64,000 nt of DNA from Kaistella polysaccharea (lineage in GTDB: Bacteria > Bacteroidota > Bacteroidia > Flavobacteriales > Weeksellaceae). The number at the start of each line of letters is the position of its first letter. The stretch's first letter is position 1. The stretch covers positions 1,550,001-1,614,000 of the forward strand of contig NZ_CP084528.1 in the NCBI RefSeq assembly GCF_020410745.1, in the 5' to 3' direction. The notes under the pieces are model-generated. The model searched no databases and was not told the origin of the DNA. It was given only the letters and a program-made list of their open reading frames with translations. The position numbers and the translations under genes are program-made. Below, in pieces: positions 1 through 9,091 of the stretch.

Positions 1-2440
1 TTGGATCATAGCCTTTGTTGGTGATATAAGTAATCGCATCTTCTGTAGCAGTCATTATAATTCCCCGTTTTGCAAGCATTTCGTTAAAACCTCTTAACTG
101 ATAATGAACGATTTTGCCGATTTCTTTTTTATTTAAAGGTTGGAAAAGTACCGTCTCATCAATCCTGTTTAAAAACTCCGGACGTAATGTTTGTTTGAGT
201 AAACTGAAAACTTCTTCTTTTGTTTTTGCAACCACTTCTTCAACATTCTCATCGGTAATCTTTTCAAAATTTTCCTGTATCAAATGAGATCCTAAATTAG
301 AAGTCATAATAATAATCGAATTTTTAAAGTTTACGACTCTACCTTTATTATCCGTTAACCTTCCATCATCTAAAACCTGAAGTAATGTATTGAAAACATC
401 GGGATGCGCTTTTTCAATTTCATCTAAAAGGATCACGGAATAAGGTCTTCTGCGGACCGCTTCGGTTAGTTGTCCGCCTTCATCATAACCCACATATCCC
501 GGAGGCGCGCCGACTAATCGTGAAACAGAATGTCTTTCCTGATATTCACTCATATCAATTCGGGTCATGTTATTTTCGTCATCGAAGAGATATTCCGCAA
601 GTGCTTTTGCCAATTCGGTTTTTCCCACACCTGTTGTTCCCAGGAATAAGAAACTTCCAATGGGTTTTTTCTCATCGTTTAATCCGGCACGATTTCGGCG
701 GATAGCATCGGCGACTGATTCAATCGCTTCTTCCTGACCGACAACTCTTTTATGAAGTTCATCTTCAAGATGTAATAATTTTTCACGTTCAGACTGCAGT
801 AATTTCGTGACCGGAATTCCTGTCCATTTAGAAATAACTTCTGAAATATTTTCCGCAGTGACTTCTTCTTTAATTAATTCGTTTTGATGGTTTTGCATCT
901 CCAATTCCAGTTTTTGCAAATCACCTTCTTTTTCTTTAATTTTCCCGTATTGAATTTCTGCAACTTTCGCGTAATCGCCGGCTCTGGACGCGCGTTCAGC
1001 TTCTAATTTCAATGCTTCGATATCTTTTTTAATGCTCGTTAAATCTTCAGATTTTTGTTTTTCTTTGAGCCATTTCGCATTAATTTCATTGCGCTGTTCC
1101 GAAACTTTAGAAATATCTTCTTTCAAATGCTGAACTTTAATGTCGTTCCCTTCTCTGGAAATTGCTGCGAGTTCAATTTCCATCTGCATGAGTTTTCGAT
1201 CCAGAACATCAAGTTCTTCTGGTTTTGAATTGATTTCCATTCTCAATTTAGCAGAAGCCTCATCAATTAAATCGATGGCTTTGTCCGGTAAAAATCGGTC
1301 GGAAATATACCGCTGTGACATTTCCACCGCAGCAATAATCGCTTCGTCTTTGATTCGCACTTTATGGTGTGCTTCATATTTATCTTTAACTCCGCGCAAA
1401 ATAGAGATCGCAGATTCTGTGTCTGGCTCTTCAACCATCACTTTCTGAAAACGTCTCTCCAGCGCTTTATCCTTCTCAAAATACTTTTGATATTCATTTA
1501 AAGTAGTCGCTCCAATCGCCCGAAGTTCACCTCGTGCCAAGGCTGGTTTTAAGATATTTGCAGCATCCATCGCTCCATCACCACCGCCAGCTCCTACCAA
1601 AGTATGAATTTCATCGATGAAAAGAATAATTTGGCCTTCGGATTTGGTTACTTCATTAATGACCGATTTCAAACGTTCCTCAAATTCACCTTTGTATTTT
1701 GCGCCAGCGATTAATGCGCCCATATCCAAAGAATACAAAGTTTTATCCTGCAAATTTTCTGGAATATCACCAGAAATAATTCGATGCGCAATTCCTTCTG
1801 CAATCGCAGTTTTACCCACACCAGGTTCCCCAATTAAGATTGGATTATTTTTAGTTCTTCGGGAAAGAATCTGCAAAACGCGACGAATTTCTTCATCGCG
1901 TCCTATCACAGGATCGAGTTTTCCTTCTGCCGCGAGTTCGTTGAAATTTTTCGCGTATTTATTTAAACTTTGATAGGTTTCTTCAGAACTTGCAGACGTG
2001 GCTTTCGACCCCTTTCGCAGTTCTTTAATTGCAGTTTCTAAAGTATTTTTAGTAACGCCCATATCTTTCAACATTTGAGAAACCGGTGAAGAGACCTCAA
2101 ATAAAGAAAGCCAAAGATGTTCGATGGTCACAAATTCGTCGCCCATTTTCTTTGCCACGTTTGGAGCGTCGAGTAAAATTTTATTTGCAGTTTGGGACAG
2201 ATAAATATTTCCGCCTTCTACTTTGGGTAGTTTTTCCAGATTCTCACGATTTCTTTCGCGCACTAAAGTCAATTCAGCCTCGGATTTCTTCATTAAAAAT
2301 TCCGAAATATTTTCGTCTACCTGGAAAATTCCCTCTAACAAATGTTGAGGTTCAATACTTTGATTGCCAAATTCCATAGCGATTTGCTGTGCTTTCTGAA
2401 TGGCTTCCTGTGATTTTACGGTATATTGATTTAAGTTCAT
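1..2440 (-). CDS. clpB: ATP-dependent disaggregase ClpB (3' end cut by window)
   Basis: ClpB is a cytoplasmic hexameric AAA+ disaggregase that works with DnaK/DnaJ/GrpE to extract proteins from aggregates. Reading the minus strand from the ATG at 2438-2440 gives MNLNQYTVKSQEAIQKAQQI, a Clp_N start, then a first nucleotide-binding domain with Walker A GEPGVGKT (about 1807-1830), a long charged coiled-coil middle region, and a second Walker A GTTGVGKTELA (about 615-650). About 813 codons are present. The family is usually about 865 residues, so the last 50 or so lie left of the window. The ClpB middle domain separates it from ClpA/ClpC. It is divergent from paaE. Confidence 0.95.
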   Translation of the reverse strand, partial: MNLNQYTVKSQEAIQKAQQIAMEFGNQSIEPQHLLEGIFQVDENISEFLMKKSEAELTLVRERNRENLEKLPKVEGGNIYLSQTANKILLDAPNVAKKMGDEFVTIEHLWLSLFEVSSPVSQMLKDMGVTKNTLETAIKELRKGSKATSASSEETYQSLNKYAKNFNELAAEGKLDPVIGRDEEIRRVLQILSRRTKNNPILIGEPGVGKTAIAEGIAHRIISGDIPENLQDKTLYSLDMGALIAGAKYKGEFEERLKSVINEVTKSEGQIILFIDEIHTLVGAGGGDGAMDAANILKPALARGELRAIGATTLNEYQKYFEKDKALERRFQKVMVEEPDTESAISILRGVKDKYEAHHKVRIKDEAIIAAVEMSQRYISDRFLPDKAIDLIDEASAKLRMEINSKPEELDVLDRKLMQMEIELAAISREGNDIKVQHLKEDISKVSEQRNEINAKWLKEKQKSEDLTSIKKDIEALKLEAERASRAGDYAKVAEIQYGKIKEKEGDLQKLELEMQNHQNELIKEEVTAENISEVISKWTGIPVTKLLQSEREKLLHLEDELHKRVVGQEEAIESVADAIRRNRAGLNDEKKPIGSFLFLGTTGVGKTELAKALAEYLFDDENNMTRIDMSEYQERHSVSRLVGAPPGYVGYDEGGQLTEAVRRRPYSVILLDEIEKAHPDVFNTLLQVLDDGRLTDNKGRVVNFKNSIIIMTSNLGSHLIQENFEKITDENVEEVVAKTKEEVFSLLKQTLRPEFLNRIDETVLFQPLNKKEIGKIVHYQLRGFNEMLAKRGIIMTATEDAITYITNKGYDP

Positions 2441-2468
2441 AAGGTTATTTTTTAAGTTTAGAAACATA

Positions 2469-2493
2469 GGGAATTCACTACTTCTGAATTCCC
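2469..2493. promoter_or_regulatory. Inverted repeat in clpB leader
   Basis: GGGAATTC and GAATTCCC form perfect 8-base arms around a 9-base spacer, 28 bases upstream of the clpB start. The arm length and spacer resemble CIRCE geometry, but the sequence is not CIRCE. It could be an operator or a leader hairpin. No regulator is known for it here. Confidence 0.35.
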
Positions 2494-2734
2494 GATGTCT
2501 CCTTCAATCATTATTAATTCATATTTCTTCGCACAAAAAGTATTCTAATACCTGAGATTACGAATTATAGGACAATTTTACCGATTATTCGTTTTAAAAC
2601 CACCTTGAATCCGTCAAAATTTCCGATTTATCGTAAAAATCCATCTATAAAGTTACAAAAAATACAAATAAGTAGGTTGCTTTTAGGATGATTTTATCTC
2701 TGAGGTTTATAGTTTTCACCTTTCAAAAAATAAG

Positions 2735-2742
2735 TATATTTG
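2735..2742 (+). promoter_or_regulatory. Bacteroidota -7 box upstream of paaE
   Basis: TATATTTG matches the Bacteroidota -7 consensus TAnnTTTG and lies 32 bases before the paaE ATG. The rest of the 334-base clpB-paaE gap is AT-rich, with nothing else recognised except the clpB leader repeat. Confidence 0.55.
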
Positions 2743-2774
2743 TTGAACTCACTTTTTTGAGATTGTAAAATACT

Positions 2775-3863
2775 ATGCATCATTTCCATCAATTAAAAAC
2801 TACGAAAGTTACGCGTGAAACCAACGATTGCGTTCATATCGCCTTTGAAATACCAGAACAACTACGTCATGAATTCTCCTTCAAACAGGGCCAATATTTG
2901 AATGTAAGATTTCTTTTTGGGGAAGAAGATTTGCGTCGTAGCTATTCTATTATTAATGCTCCGAGTGAAGAAAATTCCGATCTGGAAATTCTGGTAAAGC
3001 ATTTGGAATACGGTAAAGTTTCCAGTTATCTAAACCAGCAGCTAAAAGTTGGTGATGTGATAGAAGTAATGGCGCCCTCTGGACATTTCTATACGCATTA
3101 TCACCCTTCTAATAAAAAGAATTACATCGGTTTGGCGGCCGGAAGCGGTATTTCTCCGGTATTATCAAATATCAAAGAAGCACTTTTTCAGGAACCACAA
3201 AGTTCTGCTTATCTTTTTTTTAGCAACAAAAGCTTTAATGACATTATCTTTAAAAAAGAGATCGATGAGTTGGTGGAAAAATTTGAAGGCCGTTTAAAAG
3301 TAATATTCCTTCTTTCCCGAGAAAAACATTTTGAAGATGAACTTTTTGAAGGCCGTATTTCCGCAGAAAAACTGGACCTCTTATTCCAAAGGTTTGATGA
3401 TATTCCAGTGCAGGATTCAACGTATTTTATTTGTGGACCTTCTGAAATGATTAAAGGAATTTCGGATTACCTAAAAAAAGACAAGAAAGTTCCCTCACTT
3501 CAAATCATGTATGAATATTATGCAGCGCCAGATGACGCAGGCAATGCAGAAATGAGCGACGAATTTAAAGCCATTCCCAATCTGGAAAGTATGGTCACTT
3601 TAATCATCGATGACGATGAATATTCTTTCCACTTAAACTCCAAGAAAAAAAGTATTCTTGATCATGCTTTAGATGAAAAACTTCCCGTACCCTTTGCGTG
3701 TAAAGGCGGCGTGTGCTGTACTTGCAAAGCACAAGTTATGGAAGGAGAAGTATTTATGGAAAAAAACTTTGCTTTAACTGATGACGAAGTTGAGCGCGGT
3801 TTTGTGCTAACGTGCCAGTGTCACCCGACGACCAATGTGGTGATGTTGAATTATGACGTTTAA
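2775..3863 (+). CDS. paaE: Phenylacetyl-CoA epoxidase reductase-type protein (PaaE-like)
   Basis: PaaE passes electrons from NADPH through FAD and a 2Fe-2S cluster to the di-iron epoxidase subunit PaaA. The 362-residue protein has the full family layout: an FAD-binding fold with RRSYSI (about residues 55-60), an NAD-binding region with GLAAGSGISPV (about 118-128), and a C-terminal plant-type ferredoxin domain with the cysteine pattern CKGGVCCTCKAQ plus a later CQC. It starts a plus-strand run with a small unknown gene and paaA. Other flavin/ferredoxin reductases share this layout, but the neighbouring paaA supports the PaaE assignment. Confidence 0.85.
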   Translation: MHHFHQLKTTKVTRETNDCVHIAFEIPEQLRHEFSFKQGQYLNVRFLFGEEDLRRSYSIINAPSEENSDLEILVKHLEYGKVSSYLNQQLKVGDVIEVMAPSGHFYTHYHPSNKKNYIGLAAGSGISPVLSNIKEALFQEPQSSAYLFFSNKSFNDIIFKKEIDELVEKFEGRLKVIFLLSREKHFEDELFEGRISAEKLDLLFQRFDDIPVQDSTYFICGPSEMIKGISDYLKKDKKVPSLQIMYEYYAAPDDAGNAEMSDEFKAIPNLESMVTLIIDDDEYSFHLNSKKKSILDHALDEKLPVPFACKGGVCCTCKAQVMEGEVFMEKNFALTDDEVERGFVLTCQCHPTTNVVMLNYDV

Positions 3864-3893
3864 TTAATTTCAGATTTAAAAAAAACAGAAAAA

Positions 3894-4151
3894 ATGAAAA
3901 CCTGGAAATTTGCTTCAATAGTAGAAGAAGAAAAAGAATATAAAGTAGAAGGATTAAATATCTGGAACTTTTATTGGCATTGTTCTGACCGCAAACAAGA
4001 GGTTATTGGCCCGCGCAGCGGGAACCCTTATCAGTTCAATGAATATGAAATCCGAAGTCCAGAAAAAACCGTAACTTTTGTAGCCGGAGAATTTTCGGAT
4101 GGGCGAATTGGTCTTTATTTAAAGGACGAAAACGGAATTGATACTCATTAA
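3894..4151 (+). CDS. Small hypothetical protein between paaE and paaA
   Basis: This 85-residue soluble protein has no signal peptide or membrane segment. It starts MKTWKFASIVEEEKEYKVEG and contains two tryptophan/aromatic clusters (NIWNFYWHC) and a C-terminal EFSDGRIGLYLKDENG strand pattern. It does not resemble PaaB, which normally occupies the small-subunit role in this operon. Spacing is 30 bases after paaE and 35 before paaA, so it is probably co-transcribed. I do not recognise its function. Confidence 0.7.
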   Translation: MKTWKFASIVEEEKEYKVEGLNIWNFYWHCSDRKQEVIGPRSGNPYQFNEYEIRSPEKTVTFVAGEFSDGRIGLYLKDENGIDTH

Positions 4152-4186
4152 TTTCGGTAAATTAAATTTAACTCAACACAACGATT

Positions 4187-5131
4187 ATGAATCAAGATAA
4201 ATTTTTAGATTACGTACAGGCAGAAAATAAAGTAGAACCGAAAGATGTAATGCCAGACGATTACAGAAAACTTTTGGTAAGACAAATTTCGCAACACGCC
4301 CATTCTGAAATCGTGGGAATGCTGCCGGAAGCCAACTGGATTTCACGAGCTCCAACATTGAGAAGGAAAATGGCGTTGCTCGCTAAAATTCAAGATGAAG
4401 CTGGACACGGCCTTTATTTATATGCCGCCACAGAAACTTTGAATAACGGCGAGATCGCTGCGGACAGAGATTCTACTTATAATGACATGCTTTCCGGAAA
4501 AGCAAAATATTCCAGCATCTTCAATTATCCTGCACTTTCTTGGGCAGATATTGGTGCAATCGGCTGGCTCGTAGATGGCGCGGCGATTATGAATCAGGTG
4601 ATGTTGATGGGAAATTCTTACGGACCTTATTCCAGAGCGATGGTGCGAATTTGTAAAGAAGAGTCTTTTCATCAAAGACAAGGTTATGAAATTCTGATGA
4701 CGCTTTGTCGCGGAACGAAAGAACAAAAAGATTTAGCACAAGAAGCCCTAAACCGTTTCTGGTGGCCGGCACTGATGATGTTTGGTCCAAATGATGCAGA
4801 TTCTCCTAACTCACAGAAATCGATGAATTATCGAGTGAAAAGAGAGAGCAACGATGATCTGCGCCAGAGATTTGTAGATGTGACGGTTTCCCAGGCGGAT
4901 TTTCTAGGATTAAAAGTCCCTGATGAAAATTTAAAATGGAATGAAGAAACCCAACATTACGATTTCGGGGAATTGCCGTGGGATGAATTCATGGAAGTTT
5001 TAAAGGGAAACGGACCTTGTAATAAAAAGCGGTTGGAAACGAAGCGAAAAGCCCAACGTGAACATTCTTGGGTAAAAGATGCCGCGATGGCGTTTGCTGA
5101 AAATACAAAAGAAGAAACTGTAAATCATTAA
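4187..5131 (+). CDS. paaA: 1,2-phenylacetyl-CoA epoxidase subunit PaaA
   Basis: PaaA is the catalytic di-iron subunit that epoxidises the ring of phenylacetyl-CoA, normally in a complex with PaaC and supported by PaaB, PaaD and PaaE. At 314 residues it is full length. The di-iron ligand motifs are visible: QDEAGHG (E-x-x-H, about residue 68) and [10 protein letters not shown] (E-x-x-H, about 158), and the family sequence [20 protein letters not shown] is present. The gene that follows after 18 bases is hutG, not paaB. paaB, paaC and paaD are absent from this window, which is odd for a working epoxidase cluster. Confidence 0.92.
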   Translation: MNQDKFLDYVQAENKVEPKDVMPDDYRKLLVRQISQHAHSEIVGMLPEANWISRAPTLRRKMALLAKIQDEAGHGLYLYAATETLNNGEIAADRDSTYNDMLSGKAKYSSIFNYPALSWADIGAIGWLVDGAAIMNQVMLMGNSYGPYSRAMVRICKEESFHQRQGYEILMTLCRGTKEQKDLAQEALNRFWWPALMMFGPNDADSPNSQKSMNYRVKRESNDDLRQRFVDVTVSQADFLGLKVPDENLKWNEETQHYDFGELPWDEFMEVLKGNGPCNKKRLETKRKAQREHSWVKDAAMAFAENTKEETVNH

Positions 5132-5149
5132 ATCCTAAAAAATTAATTG

Positions 5150-6076
5150 ATGATTTGGCAAGGACGTTTCGATGGTAATGAACCTTTATATCACCGAGTT
5201 TTTCAAAGGGTTTCTCTGGAAGAGAATTATGAAGTCATTAAAAAAAATGATTTTGTTCTTCATGGTTTTGCCGTTGATGAAGGCGTAAAAAGGAATAAAG
5301 GACGAGAAGGCGCAAAAAATGCTCCAGACAACATTCGAAAAAATACCGCCAATTTTCCGATCGTAAATCCGCACTTTTCACTAAAAGATTACGGAAACAT
5401 CGTTTGTGAAGACCATGATTTAGAAAAAGCACAGGCGGAGCTTTCAGAAGCAGTTCAAAAGGTTCTTGAAGGAAATGGCAAATCGATTGTATTTGGCGGT
5501 GGCCATGAAGTAATGTTCGCCCATTATTCCGGAATTAAAAAAAATTTTCCGCAGAAAAAAATCGGCATCATAAATATTGACGCACATTTTGATAATCGGG
5601 AAATAGATCCAAAAATTGGCGCAAGTTCAGGTACTGGATTCTGGCAAATTAAGCAGGAAGGTGCGATTCATTCCTTACATGTCGGGATACAGCGGAATTC
5701 TAATACTTTGAAATTATTTGATACCGCCCATCAAAGTGGGATGAAATATATTTTAGCCGAAGAAGTTTTTTTCGAAAATTTGCCCAATCTCTATCTTAAA
5801 CTCGATGAATTTTTAGCAGAAGCTGATGTCGTTTATTTGACAATCTGCATGGATGTCTTCAATGTGGCTATTGCACCTGGCGTTTCTGCTTTGGCTTATA
5901 ATGGAATTTTTGCAGATGCAGCTTTTATGCATTTATATAAACACATTTTAAATTCAGAGAAACTCATTGCAATGGATGTAGCAGAAGTTAATCCAACATT
6001 CGACGAGGCGGAGAAAACTTCCAGATTAGCTGCAGCTTTGATAAATGAGTGGTTTATGACAAATTCTTTTTATTAA
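5150..6076 (+). CDS. hutG: Formimidoylglutamase (arginase family)
   Basis: HutG hydrolyses N-formimidoyl-glutamate to glutamate and formamide in histidine breakdown. The 308-residue protein has the ureohydrolase manganese motifs GGGHEVMFAHY, NIDAHFDNR and CMDVFNVAIAPGVSA in the usual order, and lacks agmatinase- or arginase-specific extensions. I use the ATG at 5150; a TTG sits immediately before it. It follows paaA by 18 bases and may share its transcript, although histidine and phenylacetate catabolism are not normally coupled. No hutH, hutU or hutI is present here. Confidence 0.85.
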   Translation: MIWQGRFDGNEPLYHRVFQRVSLEENYEVIKKNDFVLHGFAVDEGVKRNKGREGAKNAPDNIRKNTANFPIVNPHFSLKDYGNIVCEDHDLEKAQAELSEAVQKVLEGNGKSIVFGGGHEVMFAHYSGIKKNFPQKKIGIINIDAHFDNREIDPKIGASSGTGFWQIKQEGAIHSLHVGIQRNSNTLKLFDTAHQSGMKYILAEEVFFENLPNLYLKLDEFLAEADVVYLTICMDVFNVAIAPGVSALAYNGIFADAAFMHLYKHILNSEKLIAMDVAEVNPTFDEAEKTSRLAAALINEWFMTNSFY

Positions 6077-6318
6077 ACCGTACTATATAAGGAGCAAGAA
6101 TTCAACAGTTTAAGGTAGGTAATAGTATTTATTATTAAAATGTCTTTCAGCTCCATCAAATATAATATGAGTACGCTATTTTAGATTGCATTATTATTAC
6201 GATAAATAAAGTATATTAGCTCTCTTTTAGAAAAATAATAACATTTTCGGAATCATTAAAAAAGCTTCTTTTAGTAGGTAAAAATTACTAAAATAAGCGC
6301 TAATGATAAAGAATTTTA

Positions 6319-6326
6319 TATATTTG
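6319..6326 (+). promoter_or_regulatory. Bacteroidota -7 box for the acpP cluster
   Basis: TATATTTG matches TAnnTTTG, 33 bases upstream of the acpP start. It is the only clear signal in the 283-base, very AT-rich gap after hutG. Confidence 0.6.
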
Positions 6327-6359
6327 CAGCAACTAACAATTAATTAAAATTATAATACT

Positions 6360-6599
6360 ATGTCAGACATTGCATCAAGAGTAAAAGCGATTATCGCTGA
6401 TAAACTCGACGTTGAAGAAACAGAAGTTACTCCAGAAGCTAGCTTTACTAATGATTTAGGAGCAGATTCATTGGATACTGTTGAATTAATCATGGAATTC
6501 GAAAAAGAATTTAACATTCAGATTCCTGATGATCAGGCAGAAAAAATCACAACGGTAGGACACGCTATTGCTTATATTGAAGAAGTAGTGAACAAATAA
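6360..6599 (+). CDS. acpP: Acyl carrier protein
   Basis: ACP carries the growing acyl chain on a phosphopantetheine arm during type II fatty acid synthesis in the cytosol. At 79 residues it is the normal length. The phosphopantetheine serine lies in [18 protein letters not shown], and the protein is strongly acidic. It is first in a tight plus-strand run with fabF 24 bases downstream, the classic acpP-fabF pair, and is driven by the -7 box at 6319. Confidence 0.97.
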   Translation: MSDIASRVKAIIADKLDVEETEVTPEASFTNDLGADSLDTVELIMEFEKEFNIQIPDDQAEKITTVGHAIAYIEEVVNK

Positions 6600-6623
6600 T
6601 ATTCTATCACAAAGAAAAAATTT

Positions 6624-7868
6624 ATGGAATTAAAAAGAGTAGTTGTTACCGGCTTCGGCGCTATTACACCCGTTGGAAAAAATGCCAAAGATTACTGGGA
6701 AAGCCTCGTGAGAGGTGAGAGCGGTGCTGCTCCTATTACTCTTTTTGATGCCAGAAATTTTAAAACCAAATTTGCGTGCGAAGTGAAAAACTTCGATCCA
6801 CTAGAGCATTTCGATAAGAAAGAAGCTAAGAAAATGGATAGAAATACGCAGTTGGGACTCGTTGCCGCACGTGAAGCGGTAACACATTCTAGAATTATGG
6901 AAGACGGGGTTGATAAAAACCGCGTTGGCGTAATCTGGGGTTCCGGAATTGGTGGTCTTGAAACTTTCGAACATGAAGTATTGGGTTGGGCAAACACGGA
7001 AATTCCGCGTTTTAATCCTTTCTTTATTCCGAAAATGATCGCGGATATTACGCCGGGACACATTTCTATAGAATATGGATTTCATGGTCCAAACTACACC
7101 ACTGTTTCTGCATGTGCCTCTTCGGCAAATGCAATTATAGATTCTAAAATGCTGATTCAACTCGGCAAAGCAGACGTCATTGTTTGTGGTGGTTCTGAAG
7201 CAGCCGTAACAGCCAGCGGTGTTGGTGGATTTAATGCGATGATGGCCTTATCAACACGAAATGATGATCCCACAACTGCATCCCGACCATTTGACAAAGA
7301 CAGAGATGGCTTTGTGTTGGGTGAAGGAGCAGGAACAATTATTTTAGAAGAGTACGAACATGCTATAAAGCGTGGCGCGACTATTTACGCTGAATTAAAA
7401 GGCGGTGGAATGAGCGCAGATGCTTATCACATGACAGCACCTCATCCGGAAGGATTGGGAGCGTACCTCGTAATGAAAAATTGCCTGGAAGATGCCGGAA
7501 TTACAGCTGATGAAGTCGATCACATCAATATGCATGGGACTTCTACTCCATTAGGTGATATTGCAGAATCTAATGCAATTTCCCGATTGCTGGGTGAGCA
7601 CGCATTTGATATTCAAATCAATTCCACGAAATCAATGACCGGTCACTTATTAGGTGCAGCGGGAGTTGTAGAAGCTATTGCTGCGATTCATACCATTATT
7701 CACAACATAGTTCCCCCAACGATCAATCACTTTACTGATGATGAGAAAATTGACAGCAGATTGAACTTTACGTTTCACCACGCGGTGAAAAAAGAAGTAA
7801 ATGTGGCTATGAGCAATACCTTTGGATTTGGCGGACATAATGCCTGCGTACTTTTTACTAAAATTTAA
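6624..7868 (+). CDS. fabF: Beta-ketoacyl-ACP synthase II
   Basis: FabF condenses malonyl-ACP with acyl-ACP to elongate fatty acids. The 414-residue thiolase-fold protein shows the Cys-His-His triad: the cysteine in TVSACASSANAI, the first histidine in NMHGTSTPLGD and the second in STKSMTGHLLGAAG. The C-terminus NTFGFGGHNACV is typical of the family. It follows acpP directly and is followed by rnc 13 bases later. Confidence 0.97.
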   Translation: MELKRVVVTGFGAITPVGKNAKDYWESLVRGESGAAPITLFDARNFKTKFACEVKNFDPLEHFDKKEAKKMDRNTQLGLVAAREAVTHSRIMEDGVDKNRVGVIWGSGIGGLETFEHEVLGWANTEIPRFNPFFIPKMIADITPGHISIEYGFHGPNYTTVSACASSANAIIDSKMLIQLGKADVIVCGGSEAAVTASGVGGFNAMMALSTRNDDPTTASRPFDKDRDGFVLGEGAGTIILEEYEHAIKRGATIYAELKGGGMSADAYHMTAPHPEGLGAYLVMKNCLEDAGITADEVDHINMHGTSTPLGDIAESNAISRLLGEHAFDIQINSTKSMTGHLLGAAGVVEAIAAIHTIIHNIVPPTINHFTDDEKIDSRLNFTFHHAVKKEVNVAMSNTFGFGGHNACVLFTKI

Positions 7869-7881
7869 GCACTTCAAATCA

Positions 7882-8646
7882 ATGGAGTTACAGAAGTACA
7901 TTTCTAAATTCCTAGCCAAAAGAAAAAAAAACCTCTCGGAGAAAGATTATCATTTAAGCAATGAGATTACCAAAATAATAGGTTATCCCATTCACAATAT
8001 CAATCTTTACCGTGAAGCTTTTTCTTTAAAGACTCCTTCAAAATTTAAGCAAAATAATAACTATGAACGCCTGGAGTTCTTAGGAGATTCTGTTTTGGGA
8101 ACCATTATTTCCTGTCATCTGTTTGCGACTTATCCAAATGCGAATGAAGGGTATTTAACACAGATGAAATCTAAAATTGTAAACCGAAAAAATCTCAATA
8201 AACTTGGGACAGAACTTGGTCTCGCCAATTTTCTTCAAAACGAATCCAATACAACATTAAGCGAAAATTTAGCGGGTAATCTATTTGAATCTCTGGTCGG
8301 CGCAATTTATTTGGATCTGGATTATGACACGTGTAAAAAAATTGTTCTGGAACGATTGCTTACGCCGTCGGAAATAAACAAATTGGAGAATAAAATTGTA
8401 AGTTATAAAGGTTTGCTGCTGGAATGGAGCCAGAAAAAGAAACTCTGCATACGTTATGAAACGGTTGAGGAAATGCAGGGAAATAAAAATTTAGTTTTTA
8501 GAACGCATGTTTGGTTAGAAGAGGAAAGGATTTCTAATGCGACCGATACCTCGAAGAAAAAAGCAGAGGAAAAAGCAGCACAGCGCGCCTTCTATATTTT
8601 AAATAAAAAACAATGTATCCTTGAAAACCCAAAAGATCATACTTGA
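7882..8646 (+). CDS. rnc: Ribonuclease III
   Basis: RNase III cleaves double-stranded RNA in rRNA processing and mRNA turnover. The signature NNYERLEFLGDSVLG is present, the second catalytic acidic motif is in NLFESLVGAIYLDLDYD, and a double-stranded RNA binding domain fills the C-terminus (about residues 170-245, ending KKKAEEKAAQRAFYIL). I chose the ATG at 7882 because it falls just after the fabF stop. An upstream in-frame ATG at 7822 would overlap fabF by 47 bases. Length from 7882 is 254 residues. Confidence 0.94.
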   Translation: MELQKYISKFLAKRKKNLSEKDYHLSNEITKIIGYPIHNINLYREAFSLKTPSKFKQNNNYERLEFLGDSVLGTIISCHLFATYPNANEGYLTQMKSKIVNRKNLNKLGTELGLANFLQNESNTTLSENLAGNLFESLVGAIYLDLDYDTCKKIVLERLLTPSEINKLENKIVSYKGLLLEWSQKKKLCIRYETVEEMQGNKNLVFRTHVWLEEERISNATDTSKKKAEEKAAQRAFYILNKKQCILENPKDHT

Positions 8647-9091
8647 TATTGACCATGACGAAGAAATTACCATTGGTTTAGTACGTTTTGCAAAGGAAGT
8701 TCCGGATCACGAAATTTTTTTCCATCTTAATTCTATTAATCCTTTTAATTTTACACGGATTACGGATTTTATTTATCGCGGTCAGTTTTCCGATTACTAT
8801 TTCCCACGTTTTCAGGCTTTTCATCATTCAACACAGGTTTGCATTCACTTTATTTCAAACCGTGCGACGCAGATTATTCAGAAAAAAACCTCATCAGAAC
8901 TGTTTACAGAAGACGAAGATTCCTCATTTCTACTTAAAAATTTTCAGGATGTTGACTATATTATCACGACATCGGAACCATTTGATGATTTTTCAGTAAT
9001 TTTGCTCCCTGAAAATCTGATGTTTCAGATTCAGGATTTTCTTATCAGCCCCGAAGAGGAGCTCTATCAATTAATTCAATATTATGAATAA
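8621..9091 (+). CDS. IPExxxVDY-family protein
   Basis: This 156-residue cytosolic protein matches the Bacteroidota-specific family named for a C-terminal IPExxxVDY-type motif; here the core reads LLKNFQDVDYIIT. Genes of this family usually lie between rnc and pyk in Flavobacteriia, as here. The start is a TTG at 8621, because there is no in-frame ATG between the upstream stop and the conserved start. That places the start 26 bases inside rnc, and its end overlaps the pyk start by 8 bases, so translation is probably coupled. Function is unknown. Confidence 0.8.
   Translation: MKTQKIILDIDHDEEITIGLVRFAKEVPDHEIFFHLNSINPFNFTRITDFIYRGQFSDYYFPRFQAFHHSTQVCIHFISNRATQIIQKKTSSELFTEDEDSSFLLKNFQDVDYIITTSEPFDDFSVILLPENLMFQIQDFLISPEEELYQLIQYYE

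Noticed and set aside
3894-4151. Idea that the small gene is PaaB
   Set aside because: Its sequence shares none of the PaaB pattern and its position before paaA is wrong.
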